64,000 nt of DNA from Pseudomonas sp. PIC25 (GTDB lineage Bacteria; Pseudomonadota; Gammaproteobacteria; Pseudomonadales; Pseudomonadaceae), in NCBI RefSeq assembly GCF_002286785.1, contig NZ_MUJY01000182.1:1-64000 (forward strand), given 5' to 3'. How positions within the stretch are numbered: position 1 is the first letter of the stretch; every line of letters starts with the position of its first letter. This document shows, one piece after another, positions 24,030-33,289 of this stretch. Below the pieces are notes generated by a model. The model saw nothing but the letters and a program-made list of their open reading frames with translations. It did no database searches and was not told the origin of the DNA. Made by a program: the position numbers and the translations under genes.

Positions 24030-26564
24030 TCACTGCCAGCGACTATCCACCGGCGCGGCATTGGCCAATACGCGCCAACCGCCCTGGGCCTCGCGCAAGG
24101 CCTGATAATGAGCGAGCAAGGTGCTGCGGTCGAGCGTTCGTAGCGCCCTGCACAGGTGCTCCAGGTGATCGACGGAAGTCTTCCCCAAATGGGCCTGCCA
24201 ATGCCAATCCGCTGCAGCACGCAGACTGGGGAAACGACTCAGGCGATCGGCCAGATCGACGCTCATTTCCCGCAGGGCCGTTACTTCCAGGGCGGCGAGC
24301 ACCGCTGCCTGGTCGTCGAGAAAGGTTTCGATATGGGACAGGATTTGCTCCGCCGTCGCGTCCGGCGACTGCACTGCGAACAGCAATCCCCGTAGCCGCC
24401 CCACCGAACGAAACCCGGAAAAGATCGCGTAGCCCAGTTGCAACTCGCTGCGCAGGCGCCGGTAGAACGCCGGCTCGAGGCAGCGTCCAAGCAGACGCCA
24501 GGCCGCTTCGGTCTCCGCGCGGGCATCCGGCAATGGGCAGAACAGCAATAGCCCGCACTCCCCTGCCGGAATCGCCGCATCGCGCCAACGGTAGCGCACC
24601 TCCGGGGCTAGCGCTTGCGCAGCCGCCCGCGACGGCTCGCCGGGAACCTGCGAAAGCACCTGCTCCAGACGCTGCCGGTCCGCGCCTGCGTAGCCCAGGG
24701 CCAACCCGCCCCAGCGAGCCGTCCGCCAGCAGCGAGCCAGAGCGGCCTGCCAGTTGCCCGCGTCGATGGCGTCCGTCTCGGTGGGCGTTTCGAAGGCGTC
24801 GGCCAGCTCGTTCAATAACCGGCGGATCAGCAGTTCGCCGGCTGCACGACGACGCTCGGTGTCGCGTCGCTGAATCCCCCGTGCCCAGGCATCGGCGGAC
24901 GGCGCCGACAGGCATTTCAATGCAGCATCGAGGACCGTCGGCTGCGGTGACGCCAGCCCGTACAAGCTCAGCACCCAATCGTCGCCCTGCCCGTCGAAGC
25001 GCACCTCCACCGCTGCCTGCCGTGCAGCCCGGACGACAGGTTGCAGCGCCGCAGCCAGGGCGTGGTGCAGCTCATCGTCTGCCGGTTGCTCTGGAAAACG
25101 CCAGCGCAGAAATACGGCAGCCTGCCCGGGAAACGGTGGATTGCACTCCTTCCAGAGGAAGGCCTCGGGAATGGCCATCTGCGGGCCGGAGGATGCCCCG
25201 GGCAGGGAGAGGAATGGATTGGCTGGGGGCAGACGCCAGGGTCCGCATTGCTCCTGAACATTAGGCAGCAAGGGTGCCTGCACCGTCTTGACCGGGAATC
25301 CCCGTCCTGCGGGCATGCTTGATACAGCGGCAACGGTCAGCAGTTCTACCCGCTGCCGGCGACACAGTTGCATCAGGATCGCTCGCAGGGCCAGCAGCCC
25401 CGATTCCGACACCCCTCCGCCCTCGACATCACCATCGCGCGGCCCCAGCCGCTCGGCCCAGGCGCGTGCGCGTGCCAATGGCGGCGACACCCGCTCGCGC
25501 ATCGCCACGCTGCGGTCGTAATCGCGGCGCAGGTCGTGCCAATCGGCGGCGGCGAAGAAATCCAGCCAATCGAAGAAGGCCGGGACACAGGCCCCCGCGT
25601 TAGCCGCACCCGCCTCGCCCACTGTGAACTCGACAGCTACCACGGCTTGACCGGCGTAACGATAGGGCACACGCAGGTGCAGGCTGTCACAACCCGCCCG
25701 GGCACGCAGCCATTCGGACAGGCCGCCGGCCTCTTCGCCGGCCAGGCACTCGCCGAGAAAATCCAACGCCTCGCCAGCCGTGTCGGGGAGATCGTCGAGC
25801 AGGCCATACAGGCTCAGACGGCCCGGCTGTGCTTCGACACGCAGGCCCGTGGAGGTCGGCAGGCGCAAGGCGGGCGGCGCCGATTGCGGAACATAGGCAC
25901 CGGCCGGTAGACGTCCGCCATGTCGCTCCGCCAACTCACGCAACTGTTCGAGCGGTTGCGGACTGGCCAGCACCAGCAGCATCTGCCCGGCTTGGTAGAA
26001 GCGTTGGTGAAAGCCCGCCAAGGCGTTCTGGAAGGCGGATTGCTCCACCGGCAACGTGCCACGATGCCCCGCATGGAAACCGAGGAAGGGATGGTCGGCG
26101 GGCTGCATCACCTGGGCCAGGGCGGCATCGCAGAGGGTATCCGTATCGCGACTGCGTGCCTGGAACTCAGCCTCCAGTACCTCCCGCTCGCGCAACTGCG
26201 CCTCCAGCGCCAACCGGGGATGGGCGAGCATGTCACAGAGGCGCGCCAGACCGCCGTCCAGGTCCGCCACCGGCACTTCAAAAAAGTAATAGCTGTCGCG
26301 TTCGCGGGTGCTGGCGTTGACCTGCCCGGCGCAGCGCTGGACATAGGCCATCAGCCCTTGATCGGCGGGAAAGGCCACGCTGTCGAGGAACAGCAGATGT
26401 TCGAGGAAATGCGCCAGTCCCGGATATTCGACGGGCGCGTCATGTCCACCAGCCGCCACCCGCACCACCGCCGCTGCCTGGACCAGCGCGGGGTCGTGCA
26501 GCAAGGCCACGCGCAGCCCGTTGGGCAGCGTGAGTTGGACAGGCGGGTCGGTCTTGGCGGTCAT
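24030..26564 (-). CDS. pqqF: PqqF, M16-family zinc peptidase for PQQ synthesis
   Basis: 844 aa with the inverted zinc motif H52-F-L-E55-H56 and a third ligand Glu about 75 residues later, characteristic of M16 peptidases (pitrilysin-like). The C-terminal half lacks that motif, as usual for the inactive partner lobe. PqqF with PqqG cuts the cross-linked Glu-Tyr out of PqqA. ATG 26564 (MTAKTDPPVQLTL) fits the family N-terminus; an in-frame ATG at 26597 also exists and neither has a strong ribosome site. In many pseudomonads pqqF is next to pqqA-E, but here it is not. Confidence 0.88.
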   Translation of the reverse strand: MTAKTDPPVQLTLPNGLRVALLHDPALVQAAAVVRVAAGGHDAPVEYPGLAHFLEHLLFLDSVAFPADQGLMAYVQRCAGQVNASTRERDSYYFFEVPVADLDGGLARLCDMLAHPRLALEAQLREREVLEAEFQARSRDTDTLCDAALAQVMQPADHPFLGFHAGHRGTLPVEQSAFQNALAGFHQRFYQAGQMLLVLASPQPLEQLRELAERHGGRLPAGAYVPQSAPPALRLPTSTGLRVEAQPGRLSLYGLLDDLPDTAGEALDFLGECLAGEEAGGLSEWLRARAGCDSLHLRVPYRYAGQAVVAVEFTVGEAGAANAGACVPAFFDWLDFFAAADWHDLRRDYDRSVAMRERVSPPLARARAWAERLGPRDGDVEGGGVSESGLLALRAILMQLCRRQRVELLTVAAVSSMPAGRGFPVKTVQAPLLPNVQEQCGPWRLPPANPFLSLPGASSGPQMAIPEAFLWKECNPPFPGQAAVFLRWRFPEQPADDELHHALAAALQPVVRAARQAAVEVRFDGQGDDWVLSLYGLASPQPTVLDAALKCLSAPSADAWARGIQRRDTERRRAAGELLIRRLLNELADAFETPTETDAIDAGNWQAALARCWRTARWGGLALGYAGADRQRLEQVLSQVPGEPSRAAAQALAPEVRYRWRDAAIPAGECGLLLFCPLPDARAETEAAWRLLGRCLEPAFYRRLRSELQLGYAIFSGFRSVGRLRGLLFAVQSPDATAEQILSHIETFLDDQAAVLAALEVTALREMSVDLADRLSRFPSLRAAADWHWQAHLGKTSVDHLEHLCRALRTLDRSTLLAHYQALREAQGGWRVLANAAPVDSRWQ

Positions 26565-26650
26565 GGGTCGTTCGCTGTCGGTTGTCGGAGGTAGCATCCA
26601 GAGGGGCTGTCGGGCTGGCAATAGTTCTTTGGGCCGAGCCGACGGCGTAT

Positions 26651-27634
26651 CTACATCACCGCACGGGCGATGGCGAAATAGATGAGGATGGACAGCAGGT
26701 CCTGAATGACCGTGGCCAAGGGCCCGCTTCCGAACGCCGGATCGATGGACAGCCGATCCAATAGCCAGGGCAGCAGCATGGCGGACAAGGTCGCGGTGGA
26801 ACAGGCGGCCAGCACAGACAGGCCGATGCACAAGGCCACATCGAAGGCACCCCAGCGCAGCAAGACCAGAGGCCCGGCGATGAGCGCCAGGGGCAGGCCG
26901 ATCGCCAGCCCCACCAGCAGCTCGCGCCGGGCCATCCTCCGCATCGTCACGCCGATGGACAACCCGCGCACCACCACCGTCTCGGTCTGGGTTCCCACCG
27001 CATCCGCGAGATAGACGATGCCAGGAATGAAGAAAGCGAGAACGATCCGCTCTTGCAGTTGCGCCTCGAACCAGCCGACGAAATCGGCTGCCAGAAAGGC
27101 GCCGGCCAACCCTACCAGCAGCCAAGGCAACCGATGGCGGAAACGCCGCTCCACCGGCTCCTCGCTGGATATCCGCGCCATGGCGGCGCTCTTGATGAAA
27201 CCGCCGAGCCGCGACAGGTCTTCTTCGTGCTCCGCCAGCAAGACTTCGAGCAGCCGGTGCGGAGGAATCAGACCGACCAGATCACCCTCCCGGTCGACCA
27301 CGGTCAGCGCAGACTCCTGGTTGCTCACGGCTCGCCAGGCCGCGACTTCCTGATCCACCCCCGGTGCCACTACGGGTGCCTGGTCATCCATCAGTTCGGT
27401 CAGGACTGTGGCGTCGCCGGCGGCGAGCAGGTTCTCGATACGCACCAGCCCGAGAAAACGGCGCCCCTCACAGACCACGATATGGCTGACACTCTCATAT
27501 CGCCGGGTCGTCAGGGCATGCCGTACCTCACCCGCCGTCTGCCCCGGCGCCGCCAGCGGCACCTCCAGGGTGGCGAGTTGGGCGGCGGTCTCGAAGGGGA
27601 GCAATGTCGTATCGATAAACGTCTCGGATGGCAT
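26651..27634 (-). CDS. MgtE-family divalent cation transporter, short form
   Basis: 327 aa: two CBS domains (about 15-140) followed by five hydrophobic segments (about 170-325) with the family motif of MgtE (GTQTETVVVRGLSIG, about 215-230; PAFGSGPLATVIQDLLSILIYF near the end). The N-terminal superhelical domain of about 130 residues found in typical MgtE is absent, so magnesium gating would rely on CBS only. It follows the YjdF-like gene and precedes pqqF. Transport of Mg2+ is the family function; the actual ion here is not shown. Confidence 0.85.
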   Translation of the reverse strand: MPSETFIDTTLLPFETAAQLATLEVPLAAPGQTAGEVRHALTTRRYESVSHIVVCEGRRFLGLVRIENLLAAGDATVLTELMDDQAPVVAPGVDQEVAAWRAVSNQESALTVVDREGDLVGLIPPHRLLEVLLAEHEEDLSRLGGFIKSAAMARISSEEPVERRFRHRLPWLLVGLAGAFLAADFVGWFEAQLQERIVLAFFIPGIVYLADAVGTQTETVVVRGLSIGVTMRRMARRELLVGLAIGLPLALIAGPLVLLRWGAFDVALCIGLSVLAACSTATLSAMLLPWLLDRLSIDPAFGSGPLATVIQDLLSILIYFAIARAVM

Positions 27635-27653
27635 GGATGTCCTCCGGATGTGC

Positions 27654-28268
27654 TTATGTCAGGCCCCTCATGCCTCGCCCAAGGCGCAGGATCAGCAAGG
27701 TCACCAAGCCTCCGAGCATCGCCAGTCCGGCATCCTTCTGAGCGTCCCACTCGTCCCCTTGCGTCCCGAGGAAGGCCGAGCCCAGTTCGGGATTGACGAT
27801 CAACGCGGCGGCCATCTCCACCTGTTCGTAGAAAGCGCTCATCGCCATCACCACCGACAGACTGAGAATCGCCAGCCATCGGCCGGTCAATCTGGCCGAG
27901 CGTTGCAATATCTCGCGCAAGGGATAGATCAGCAGCAGACCGAAGGAGAAGTGCACCACCCGGTCGTAATGATTGCGCTGGGTGCCGAACAGATCGCGCA
28001 GCCAGTAGCCGAGCGGGGTTTCGGCATAGGTGTAGTGCGAGCCGTAGAGGTGCATGACCATGAACAGGGTGAACAGCCAGTAGGACGGCAGGGAGAAGGT
28101 GAAGCGCCGGTAGGTCGCCAGCAGCAGCGCGCCGAAGAAGAACACCAGCAGGTTCTCCAGCAGCCAGTCCTCACGGCTGAGCGGGGCGATGGCGGCCCAA
28201 AGCCAGACCAGCAGGAGAATCGAAAGAATCAGGAACAACTGCAGGCGGGAACCCGGTTTTTCGATCAC
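27654..28268 (-). CDS. YjdF-like inner membrane protein (DUF2238)
   Basis: 204 aa with about six membrane segments (12-30, 35-52, 60-75, 103-120, 130-147, 180-195). Between them is the family-specific stretch HLYGSHYTYAETPLG (about 73-87), followed by DRVVHFSFGLL and later GTQGDEWDAQKDAGLAMLGG. This matches DUF2238. Conserved His/Asp residues in membrane segments suggest metal or proton binding; no function is established. 19 nt upstream of the MgtE-type gene on the same strand. Confidence 0.82.
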   Translation of the reverse strand: MIEKPGSRLQLFLILSILLLVWLWAAIAPLSREDWLLENLLVFFFGALLLATYRRFTFSLPSYWLFTLFMVMHLYGSHYTYAETPLGYWLRDLFGTQRNHYDRVVHFSFGLLLIYPLREILQRSARLTGRWLAILSLSVVMAMSAFYEQVEMAAALIVNPELGSAFLGTQGDEWDAQKDAGLAMLGGLVTLLILRLGRGMRGLT

Positions 28269-28358
28269 GTCATGTCCTCGGCGCGGCCATTCGAAATGAG
28301 GCCCGCGTTATCGCCGCGGGCCCCTCCAGCAAGCCTAGCCGGTGATGGTCGAAACGGC

Positions 28359-28832
28359 TCAGCTCGCCGCCACCACGCCCTTCCCGGCCGCTTCCAGCCC
28401 GCGCCATAGCCAGGAAGGCAGGAGTTCGGGGTCGAGGCTGTCGATCAGGTTTTTCACCGCCAGGCCCAGCTCGGTATCGCCCTCGATGGACAGCCGTCGG
28501 CGGAAGAACAGGGTGTCCGGGTCTTCCTGACGGCTGGCCAGCAGCAGGAATTCGCGCCAGTCGCCACTGATGCTGGCATCCGCCTGCTCGCGTGCGGCGA
28601 TGCACAGGCCGGTGCGGCTGCGGGTCAGGCACCAGCTCAGGCCGAGGTCACGGATATGCAGGCGCAGCCAACGCCCCTCCAGCATGTCGAAGGCGCCCTC
28701 TTTCAGAGGACCGGCGAATATCCGGTTGAGCCCTTTTTCCAGGGCCAGTCGCTGTAGCTTGAAGGGCACGCGGGAGGCCAGTGGCAGCAAACGGTCGCCA
28801 AGGCCGAGAAGCATCGGAGTGGGCTTCAGCAT
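28359..28832 (-). CDS. ubiT: UbiT, SCP2-domain accessory factor for ubiquinone synthesis
   Basis: 157 aa SCP2-like lipid-binding protein. With UbiU and UbiV it forms the oxygen-independent ubiquinone pathway, UbiT probably holding hydrophobic intermediates. Start ATG 28832 overlaps the ubiV stop by 7 nt. Ends about 90 nt before the YjdF-like gene; no terminator was found in that gap. Confidence 0.88.
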   Translation of the reverse strand: MLKPTPMLLGLGDRLLPLASRVPFKLQRLALEKGLNRIFAGPLKEGAFDMLEGRWLRLHIRDLGLSWCLTRSRTGLCIAAREQADASISGDWREFLLLASRQEDPDTLFFRRRLSIEGDTELGLAVKNLIDSLDPELLPSWLWRGLEAAGKGVVAAS

Positions 28833-29716
28833 AATCCGGCCTCCTCTGCCCGCAGCATTCCCGGGCGGCCATGCCAGTAGCCGTTGCAACCCTCTACCGC
28901 GAGCGGCGGCGCGTCTCCGCGGCGGACCGCATCGAAGCGCTGGATGCACTCCGCCATGCCTTCGGCTCGCGGGCTGAGACGCAGCAGGTCGGCCCCGGCT
29001 GCCTGCACCGACGGGTAGTCGGCGAGCAGGTTGCTCACCGCCGCGGACATGGTCTGGATGCCATTGAGAGTGAACAGGGCCTGGCCTTCCTGGCTGAGTA
29101 GCGGAATGCCCTCCGGGTAGTTCTGGCAGCAGAATTCGCAATCGTCCTTCGGGCGGTTCTCCGCCCTTGCGGTGAAGCAGCGCGCCGAGTAGGCCAGCGG
29201 CAGATGGCCGTAGGCGAACACTTCGATCTCCGGCCGGTTCATGCCGAGTTCGTCGAGCTGCTCGCCGACTGCCTTGATCAGAGCGCCGGAGCATTCCACC
29301 GGCGGAACCCAGCGGGTCATGCCGCAAGCCATCAGCTCGGCGACTGCATAAGCGTTGTAGAGGTTCAACGCCGGCCCGGCAACGAAGGGCACGCCGCGCT
29401 CGGCGAGGTAATGCACCGCGCCCATGTCGTTGGCCTCCACCTTCAGTTCGCCGTTCTCGCACAACCGACGCAGGCTGGACAACTCGGACGCTGCCTCGAT
29501 CAGCGCCAGCCCGGACAGCACCAGCTCGGCGCCGCTGCACTCCTTCAGCTCGCGGGCCAGCCCCAGCCAATCATCCAGCGACAACGCGCGACGCTTCGAG
29601 CAGACGGTCTCGCCGAGATAGATCACATCCAGCGGCTGGGACGCCATGTCGGCGTAAAAATCCATCAGCCGCATCCGATCCCAATAAAACAGCACAGGCC
29701 CAAGACTGAGCTTCAT
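28826..29716 (-). CDS. ubiV: UbiV, U32-family Fe-S hydroxylation subunit
   Basis: 296 aa, peptidase U32-like barrel. Cysteines that would bind a 4Fe-4S cluster are visible: the one in TVCSKRR and the group RCFTAR...DDCEFCCQ. It forms a complex with UbiU that hydroxylates ubiquinone precursors without oxygen, using prephenate as oxygen donor in E. coli. Start ATG 29716 (MKLSLGPVLFYW) has GAGGA 8 nt upstream; longer forms starting further upstream invade ubiU. 10 nt after ubiU. Confidence 0.92.
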   Translation of the reverse strand: MKLSLGPVLFYWDRMRLMDFYADMASQPLDVIYLGETVCSKRRALSLDDWLGLARELKECSGAELVLSGLALIEAASELSSLRRLCENGELKVEANDMGAVHYLAERGVPFVAGPALNLYNAYAVAELMACGMTRWVPPVECSGALIKAVGEQLDELGMNRPEIEVFAYGHLPLAYSARCFTARAENRPKDDCEFCCQNYPEGIPLLSQEGQALFTLNGIQTMSAAVSNLLADYPSVQAAGADLLRLSPRAEGMAECIQRFDAVRRGDAPPLAVEGCNGYWHGRPGMLRAEEAGLC

Positions 29717-29726
29717 CGATGAATCC

Positions 29727-30722
29727 TCACTGCCAGGAACGGTGATAGGCGCCCAGGGTGGTCTGGCTGCCTTCGGAAAGGCCTTCCAGCGCCCGCCGCC
29801 ATTGCGGCTGCACACTGAAGACCGAAGGTGCCCGGCGATAGGCGTCCAGCGCCTCGCGCCAGACCTGGGTGACCCGCTCCACATAAGCCGGGCTGCGCTG
29901 GCGCCCTTCGATCTTCACCGCCGCCACGCCGATCTGGACCAGCTCGGGAATCAAGTCCAGGGTATTCAGGCTGGTGGGCTCCTCAAGGGCATGGAAGCGC
30001 TGGCCGTTCACCTGGAAGCGGCCCTTGCAGAGGGTCGGATAACCGGCTGCCTCGCCTTCGCCGTAGCGGTCGATCAGCACATCGTTGAGGCGCGACGTCA
30101 GCCCTTCGGGCTCCTCGCTCCAACGCACCGCCTTGGCCGGCGAGCAGACGCCGCACAGGTTCGGCGATTCGCCGGTGATATAGGAAGACAGATGACAACG
30201 GCCCTCGGCCATGATGCACAGGCTGCCGAAGGCAAAGACTTCCACCGGCACGGGACTCTTGGTTGCCACTTGGCGCACCTGGGCCAGCGACAGCACACGG
30301 GGCAGTACGGCACGGCGAATGCCGTAGCGCTCATGATAGAAGCTCAGCGCCGCGGCGTTGGTGGCCGAGCCTTGCACCGACAGGTGCAGATTGAGATCGG
30401 GATGACGCCGGCTGGCGTAGGCCAGCACCCCGGAATCAGCGGCGATCAACGCATCCACACCGAGATCGGCGGCTTGGTCCACGGCACGCTGCCAGCGACT
30501 CCAACCATCCGGCCGGGCATAGGTGTTCACCGCCATATAAAGATGTCGCCCGTGCTGGCGAATCAGGGACAGGCCGGACTCCAGTTGTTTCTCGTCCAGA
30601 TTGAGCCCGGCGAAATGGCGGGCGTTAGTATCGTCGCGAAAGCCGACGTAGATAGCATCGGCACCCTGGCGGACGGCCGCCTTGAGCGCGGGCAAACTTC
30701 CCGCCGGGCAAACCAGTTGCAT
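29727..30722 (-). CDS. ubiU: UbiU, U32-family Fe-S hydroxylation subunit
   Basis: 331 aa beginning MQLVCPAGSLPALKAAVRQGADAIYVG. Fe-S cysteines in FGSLCIMAEGRC, SPNLCGVC and YPTLCKG match the U32 pattern. First gene of ubiUVT. ATAGGAGTACGC precedes the ATG. The upstream ANR box predicts expression under low oxygen, as for denitrifying pseudomonads. Confidence 0.93.
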   Translation of the reverse strand: MQLVCPAGSLPALKAAVRQGADAIYVGFRDDTNARHFAGLNLDEKQLESGLSLIRQHGRHLYMAVNTYARPDGWSRWQRAVDQAADLGVDALIAADSGVLAYASRRHPDLNLHLSVQGSATNAAALSFYHERYGIRRAVLPRVLSLAQVRQVATKSPVPVEVFAFGSLCIMAEGRCHLSSYITGESPNLCGVCSPAKAVRWSEEPEGLTSRLNDVLIDRYGEGEAAGYPTLCKGRFQVNGQRFHALEEPTSLNTLDLIPELVQIGVAAVKIEGRQRSPAYVERVTQVWREALDAYRRAPSVFSVQPQWRRALEGLSEGSQTTLGAYHRSWQ

Positions 30723-30783
30723 GCGTACTCCTATTGCGGCGTCTGAATCGACGGAACTCTAAGGAGTCGGTCCCGCAACGCCC

Positions 30784-30797
30784 TTGACCGAGATCAA
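30784..30797 (-). promoter_or_regulatory. ANR/FNR box of the ubiUVT operon
   Basis: TTGACCGAGATCAA is a full match to TTGAC-N4-ATCAA, centred 68 nt before ubiU ATG. A -10-like TTAGAGT lies about 23 nt downstream of the box, the spacing expected for class II activation near -41.5. The rest of 30798-31058 has no gene; it contains a REP-like arm at 30977-31000 (GGTGAATTTATTCGCCCGCC). Confidence 0.85.
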
Positions 30798-31058
30798 GGG
30801 CATTACGGGGTGATCGCCGCGACAGAGTGTCGCGATGGGGGCCATGCGCTGAAACGCAAGGTAGCTAGAGGTTCTTGCCTGAGAGCAGTGGGATGCGAAG
30901 GGGTCAGAGGGCAGCCCGGTGGGCTGTCAGGGCGAATAACCTAGCCAGACAGACCTCCTTTGCCGTGCCGCCTGCGTAGGGGTGAATTTATTCGCCCGCC
31001 GCTTGGGCGACGCTCCTTCAGGCTTTGCAACTGCGGGAAATAGAATTAGCGAAACAAC

Positions 31059-31529
31059 CTAAATATCTGCAGACCCCGCCCCGCGCAGCAGGCGATTGAT
31101 CAAATCCAACGGGTACCCCCGGTACGCCAGGAAACGTCCTTGCTGGCCCCGCGCTCGGGCATCGCTCGGCAGTTGGCCGCCGAATTTGCGCCGCCAGATG
31201 TCTTCGAGCAATTCGTACCAATCCTGGCCGGACTCGCGCAGCGCCTGCTCAATGGCATCGCGGGGCAGGCCCCGTTGCGCCAGTTCCTCACGGATGCGCA
31301 CCGGGCCGTAGCCGGATCGCGCCCGGCTGGCGACAAAGCTTTCGAGATAACGGAATTCGGAAAGCAATCCCTCTTCCGCCAGGCGGTCGAGGACGCTGTC
31401 GATCAGTTCGGAGGGGGCACCGCGCCGACGCAACTTGCGGGTCAGCTCGACCGGACCGTGCTCACGTTGCGCCAGCAGATCCATGGCGGCCCGCCGCACC
31501 GCGGCGGGGCTGTCGAGGATAACGGGCAT
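31059..31529 (-). CDS. recX: RecX, regulator of RecA
   Basis: 156 aa, helical RecX repeats ([18 protein letters not shown]). Binds and inhibits RecA filaments. 8 nt after recA on the same strand, so it shares the SOS promoter. Confidence 0.93.
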   Translation of the reverse strand: MPVILDSPAAVRRAAMDLLAQREHGPVELTRKLRRRGAPSELIDSVLDRLAEEGLLSEFRYLESFVASRARSGYGPVRIREELAQRGLPRDAIEQALRESGQDWYELLEDIWRRKFGGQLPSDARARGQQGRFLAYRGYPLDLINRLLRGAGSADI

Positions 31530-31537
31530 CCGCGGGA

Positions 31538-32581
31538 TCAGACGTCGACGTCGGCCAGGTCGTCCTGGGTCGCACCCGATTTGGCGGTGTTACCGCTGAC
31601 CAGCAACTTGTCACGGATGGCTTTCTCGATGGTGCTGCCGACTTCCGGGTTGTCTTCCAGGTACTTGGCAGCATTCGCCTTGCCCTGGCCGATTTTGTTG
31701 CCCTGGTAGCTATACCAGGCACCGGACTTCTCCAGCAGGCCGAGCTGCACGCCCAGATCGATGATCTCGCCGTTGCGGTAGATGCCCTTGCCGTAGAGGA
31801 TCTGGAACTCGGCCTGACGGAACGGCGGTGCCACCTTGTTCTTCACGACCTTGACGCGGGTTTCGCTGCCAACCACTTCCTCGCCTTCCTTCACCGCACC
31901 GGTACGACGGATATCCAGGCGGACGGAAGCGTAGAACTTCAGGGCGTTACCACCGGTGGTGGTTTCCGGGTTGCCGAACATCACGCCGATCTTCATGCGG
32001 ATCTGGTTGATGAAGATGACCAGGCAGTTGGCGTTCTTGATGTTGCCGGTGATCTTGCGCAGCGCCTGAGACATCAGGCGGGCCTGGAGGCCGACGTGGG
32101 AGTCGCCCATCTCGCCTTCGATCTCGGCCTTCGGCACCAGCGCGGCCACGGAGTCGACGATGATCACGTCCACCGCATTGGAACGCACCAGCATGTCGGT
32201 GATTTCCAGGGCCTGTTCGCCGGTATCCGGCTGCGAGACCAGCAGATCGTCGACGTTGACGCCGAGCTTGCCGGCGTAATCCGGGTCGAGGGCGTGTTCG
32301 GCGTCGACGAAGGCACAGGTAGCGCCCTGCTTCTGTGCTTCGGCGATGACCGACAGGGTCAAGGTGGTTTTACCGGAGGACTCCGGGCCGTAGATCTCGA
32401 CGATGCGGCCCTTCGGCAGACCGCCAATGCCCAGCGCGATATCCAGGCCCAGGGAACCGGTGGAAATGGCCGGGATCGACTGGCGATCATGGTCGCCCAT
32501 GCGCATCACCGCGCCTTTGCCGAACTGCTTCTCGATCTGGCCCAGGGCCGCCGCCAAAGCGCGCTTCTTGTTCTCGTCCAT
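31538..32581 (-). CDS. recA: RecA recombinase
   Basis: 347 aa with Walker [10 protein letters not shown] (about 67-75), the [11 protein letters not shown] loop-1 region and the glycine-rich [21 protein letters not shown] loop 2. Homologous recombination and SOS coprotease. A LexA box is 44-59 nt upstream of the start codon. Cotranscribed with recX. Confidence 0.98.
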   Translation of the reverse strand: MDENKKRALAAALGQIEKQFGKGAVMRMGDHDRQSIPAISTGSLGLDIALGIGGLPKGRIVEIYGPESSGKTTLTLSVIAEAQKQGATCAFVDAEHALDPDYAGKLGVNVDDLLVSQPDTGEQALEITDMLVRSNAVDVIIVDSVAALVPKAEIEGEMGDSHVGLQARLMSQALRKITGNIKNANCLVIFINQIRMKIGVMFGNPETTTGGNALKFYASVRLDIRRTGAVKEGEEVVGSETRVKVVKNKVAPPFRQAEFQILYGKGIYRNGEIIDLGVQLGLLEKSGAWYSYQGNKIGQGKANAAKYLEDNPEVGSTIEKAIRDKLLVSGNTAKSGATQDDLADVDV

Positions 32582-32624
32582 CGAAGTCCTCGCGTATTCA
32601 AGAGGGCCGTCTGGCCACCAACAA

Positions 32625-32640
32625 CTGTATAAGTAGCCAG
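32625..32640 (-). promoter_or_regulatory. LexA (SOS) box of recA
   Basis: CTGTATAAGTAGCCAG fits the CTG-N10-CAG LexA consensus, 44-59 nt upstream of recA ATG. Confidence 0.8.
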
Positions 32641-32667
32641 TATTATTCCATAGGGCAAGTCGCTCGC

Positions 32668-33171
32668 CTACCCCTGTCGCGGATTTTCTCCGACGGACAG
32701 TCGTAGCAGCCCCTCAAGGGCGGCCTCTACCGTTTGTCGGCGGACGGCGGCGCGGTCTCCGCCGAACAGACGGCGCTCGGCGAACACCTGCTCGCCGTCG
32801 GCCCAGGCCAGCCAGACCGTACCCACCGGTTTTTCCGCCGAACCGCCATCCGGCCCGGCAATACCGCTCACCGCCACGGCGAAACGCGCCCCGCTGCGCG
32901 CCTGCGCACCGCGCGCCATGGTTTCCACCACGTCTCGGCTGACCGCCCCGACCCGCGGGAAGAGATCGGCCGGTACGCCGAGCTGGGTGGTCTTCTGGGC
33001 ATTGGAATAGGTCACGTAGCCCGCCTCGAACCAGGCGGAGCTGCCGGAAATACGCGTGATGGCCTCGGCGATGCCACCACCGGTGCAGGATTCTGCGGTG
33101 GTCACCTGCGCGCCGCAGGCCAGCAAACGCTCGCCGAGATGGGCAGCGAGCCGTGTGATGTCGTCTTCCAT
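32668..33171 (-). CDS. pncC: PncC nicotinamide-nucleotide amidase (CinA C-terminal family)
   Basis: 167 aa single-domain enzyme with the CinA signatures [14 protein letters not shown] (about 30-43) and [20 protein letters not shown] (about 105-124). Deamidates NMN to NaMN in NAD recycling. ATG 33171 ([12 protein letters not shown]) has GGAGAACCC upstream. Divergent from mutS, 118 nt apart. Confidence 0.92.
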   Translation of the reverse strand: MEDDITRLAAHLGERLLACGAQVTTAESCTGGGIAEAITRISGSSAWFEAGYVTYSNAQKTTQLGVPADLFPRVGAVSRDVVETMARGAQARSGARFAVAVSGIAGPDGGSAEKPVGTVWLAWADGEQVFAERRLFGGDRAAVRRQTVEAALEGLLRLSVGENPRQG

Positions 33172-33289
33172 GGGTTCTCCTGTCCAGAGGCATGCCCGGC
33201 AGCCCCAACGCATCGCAAACGGGAATCAACGCTTAAAGCCGGGCGGTTGGATACCGTACACTAGCCGCTTTTGTGCGCAAGGCCAGGCC

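Noticed and set aside
26565-27125. Extension of pqqF upstream giving 1031 codons
   Set aside because: It would run through the MgtE-type gene in another frame; similarity to M16 peptidases begins at MTAKTDPPVQ.
29717-29884. Extended UbiV start giving 352 codons
   Set aside because: The extra 56 residues overlap ubiU and are out-of-phase; MKLSLGPVLFYW has the ribosome site and the family start.
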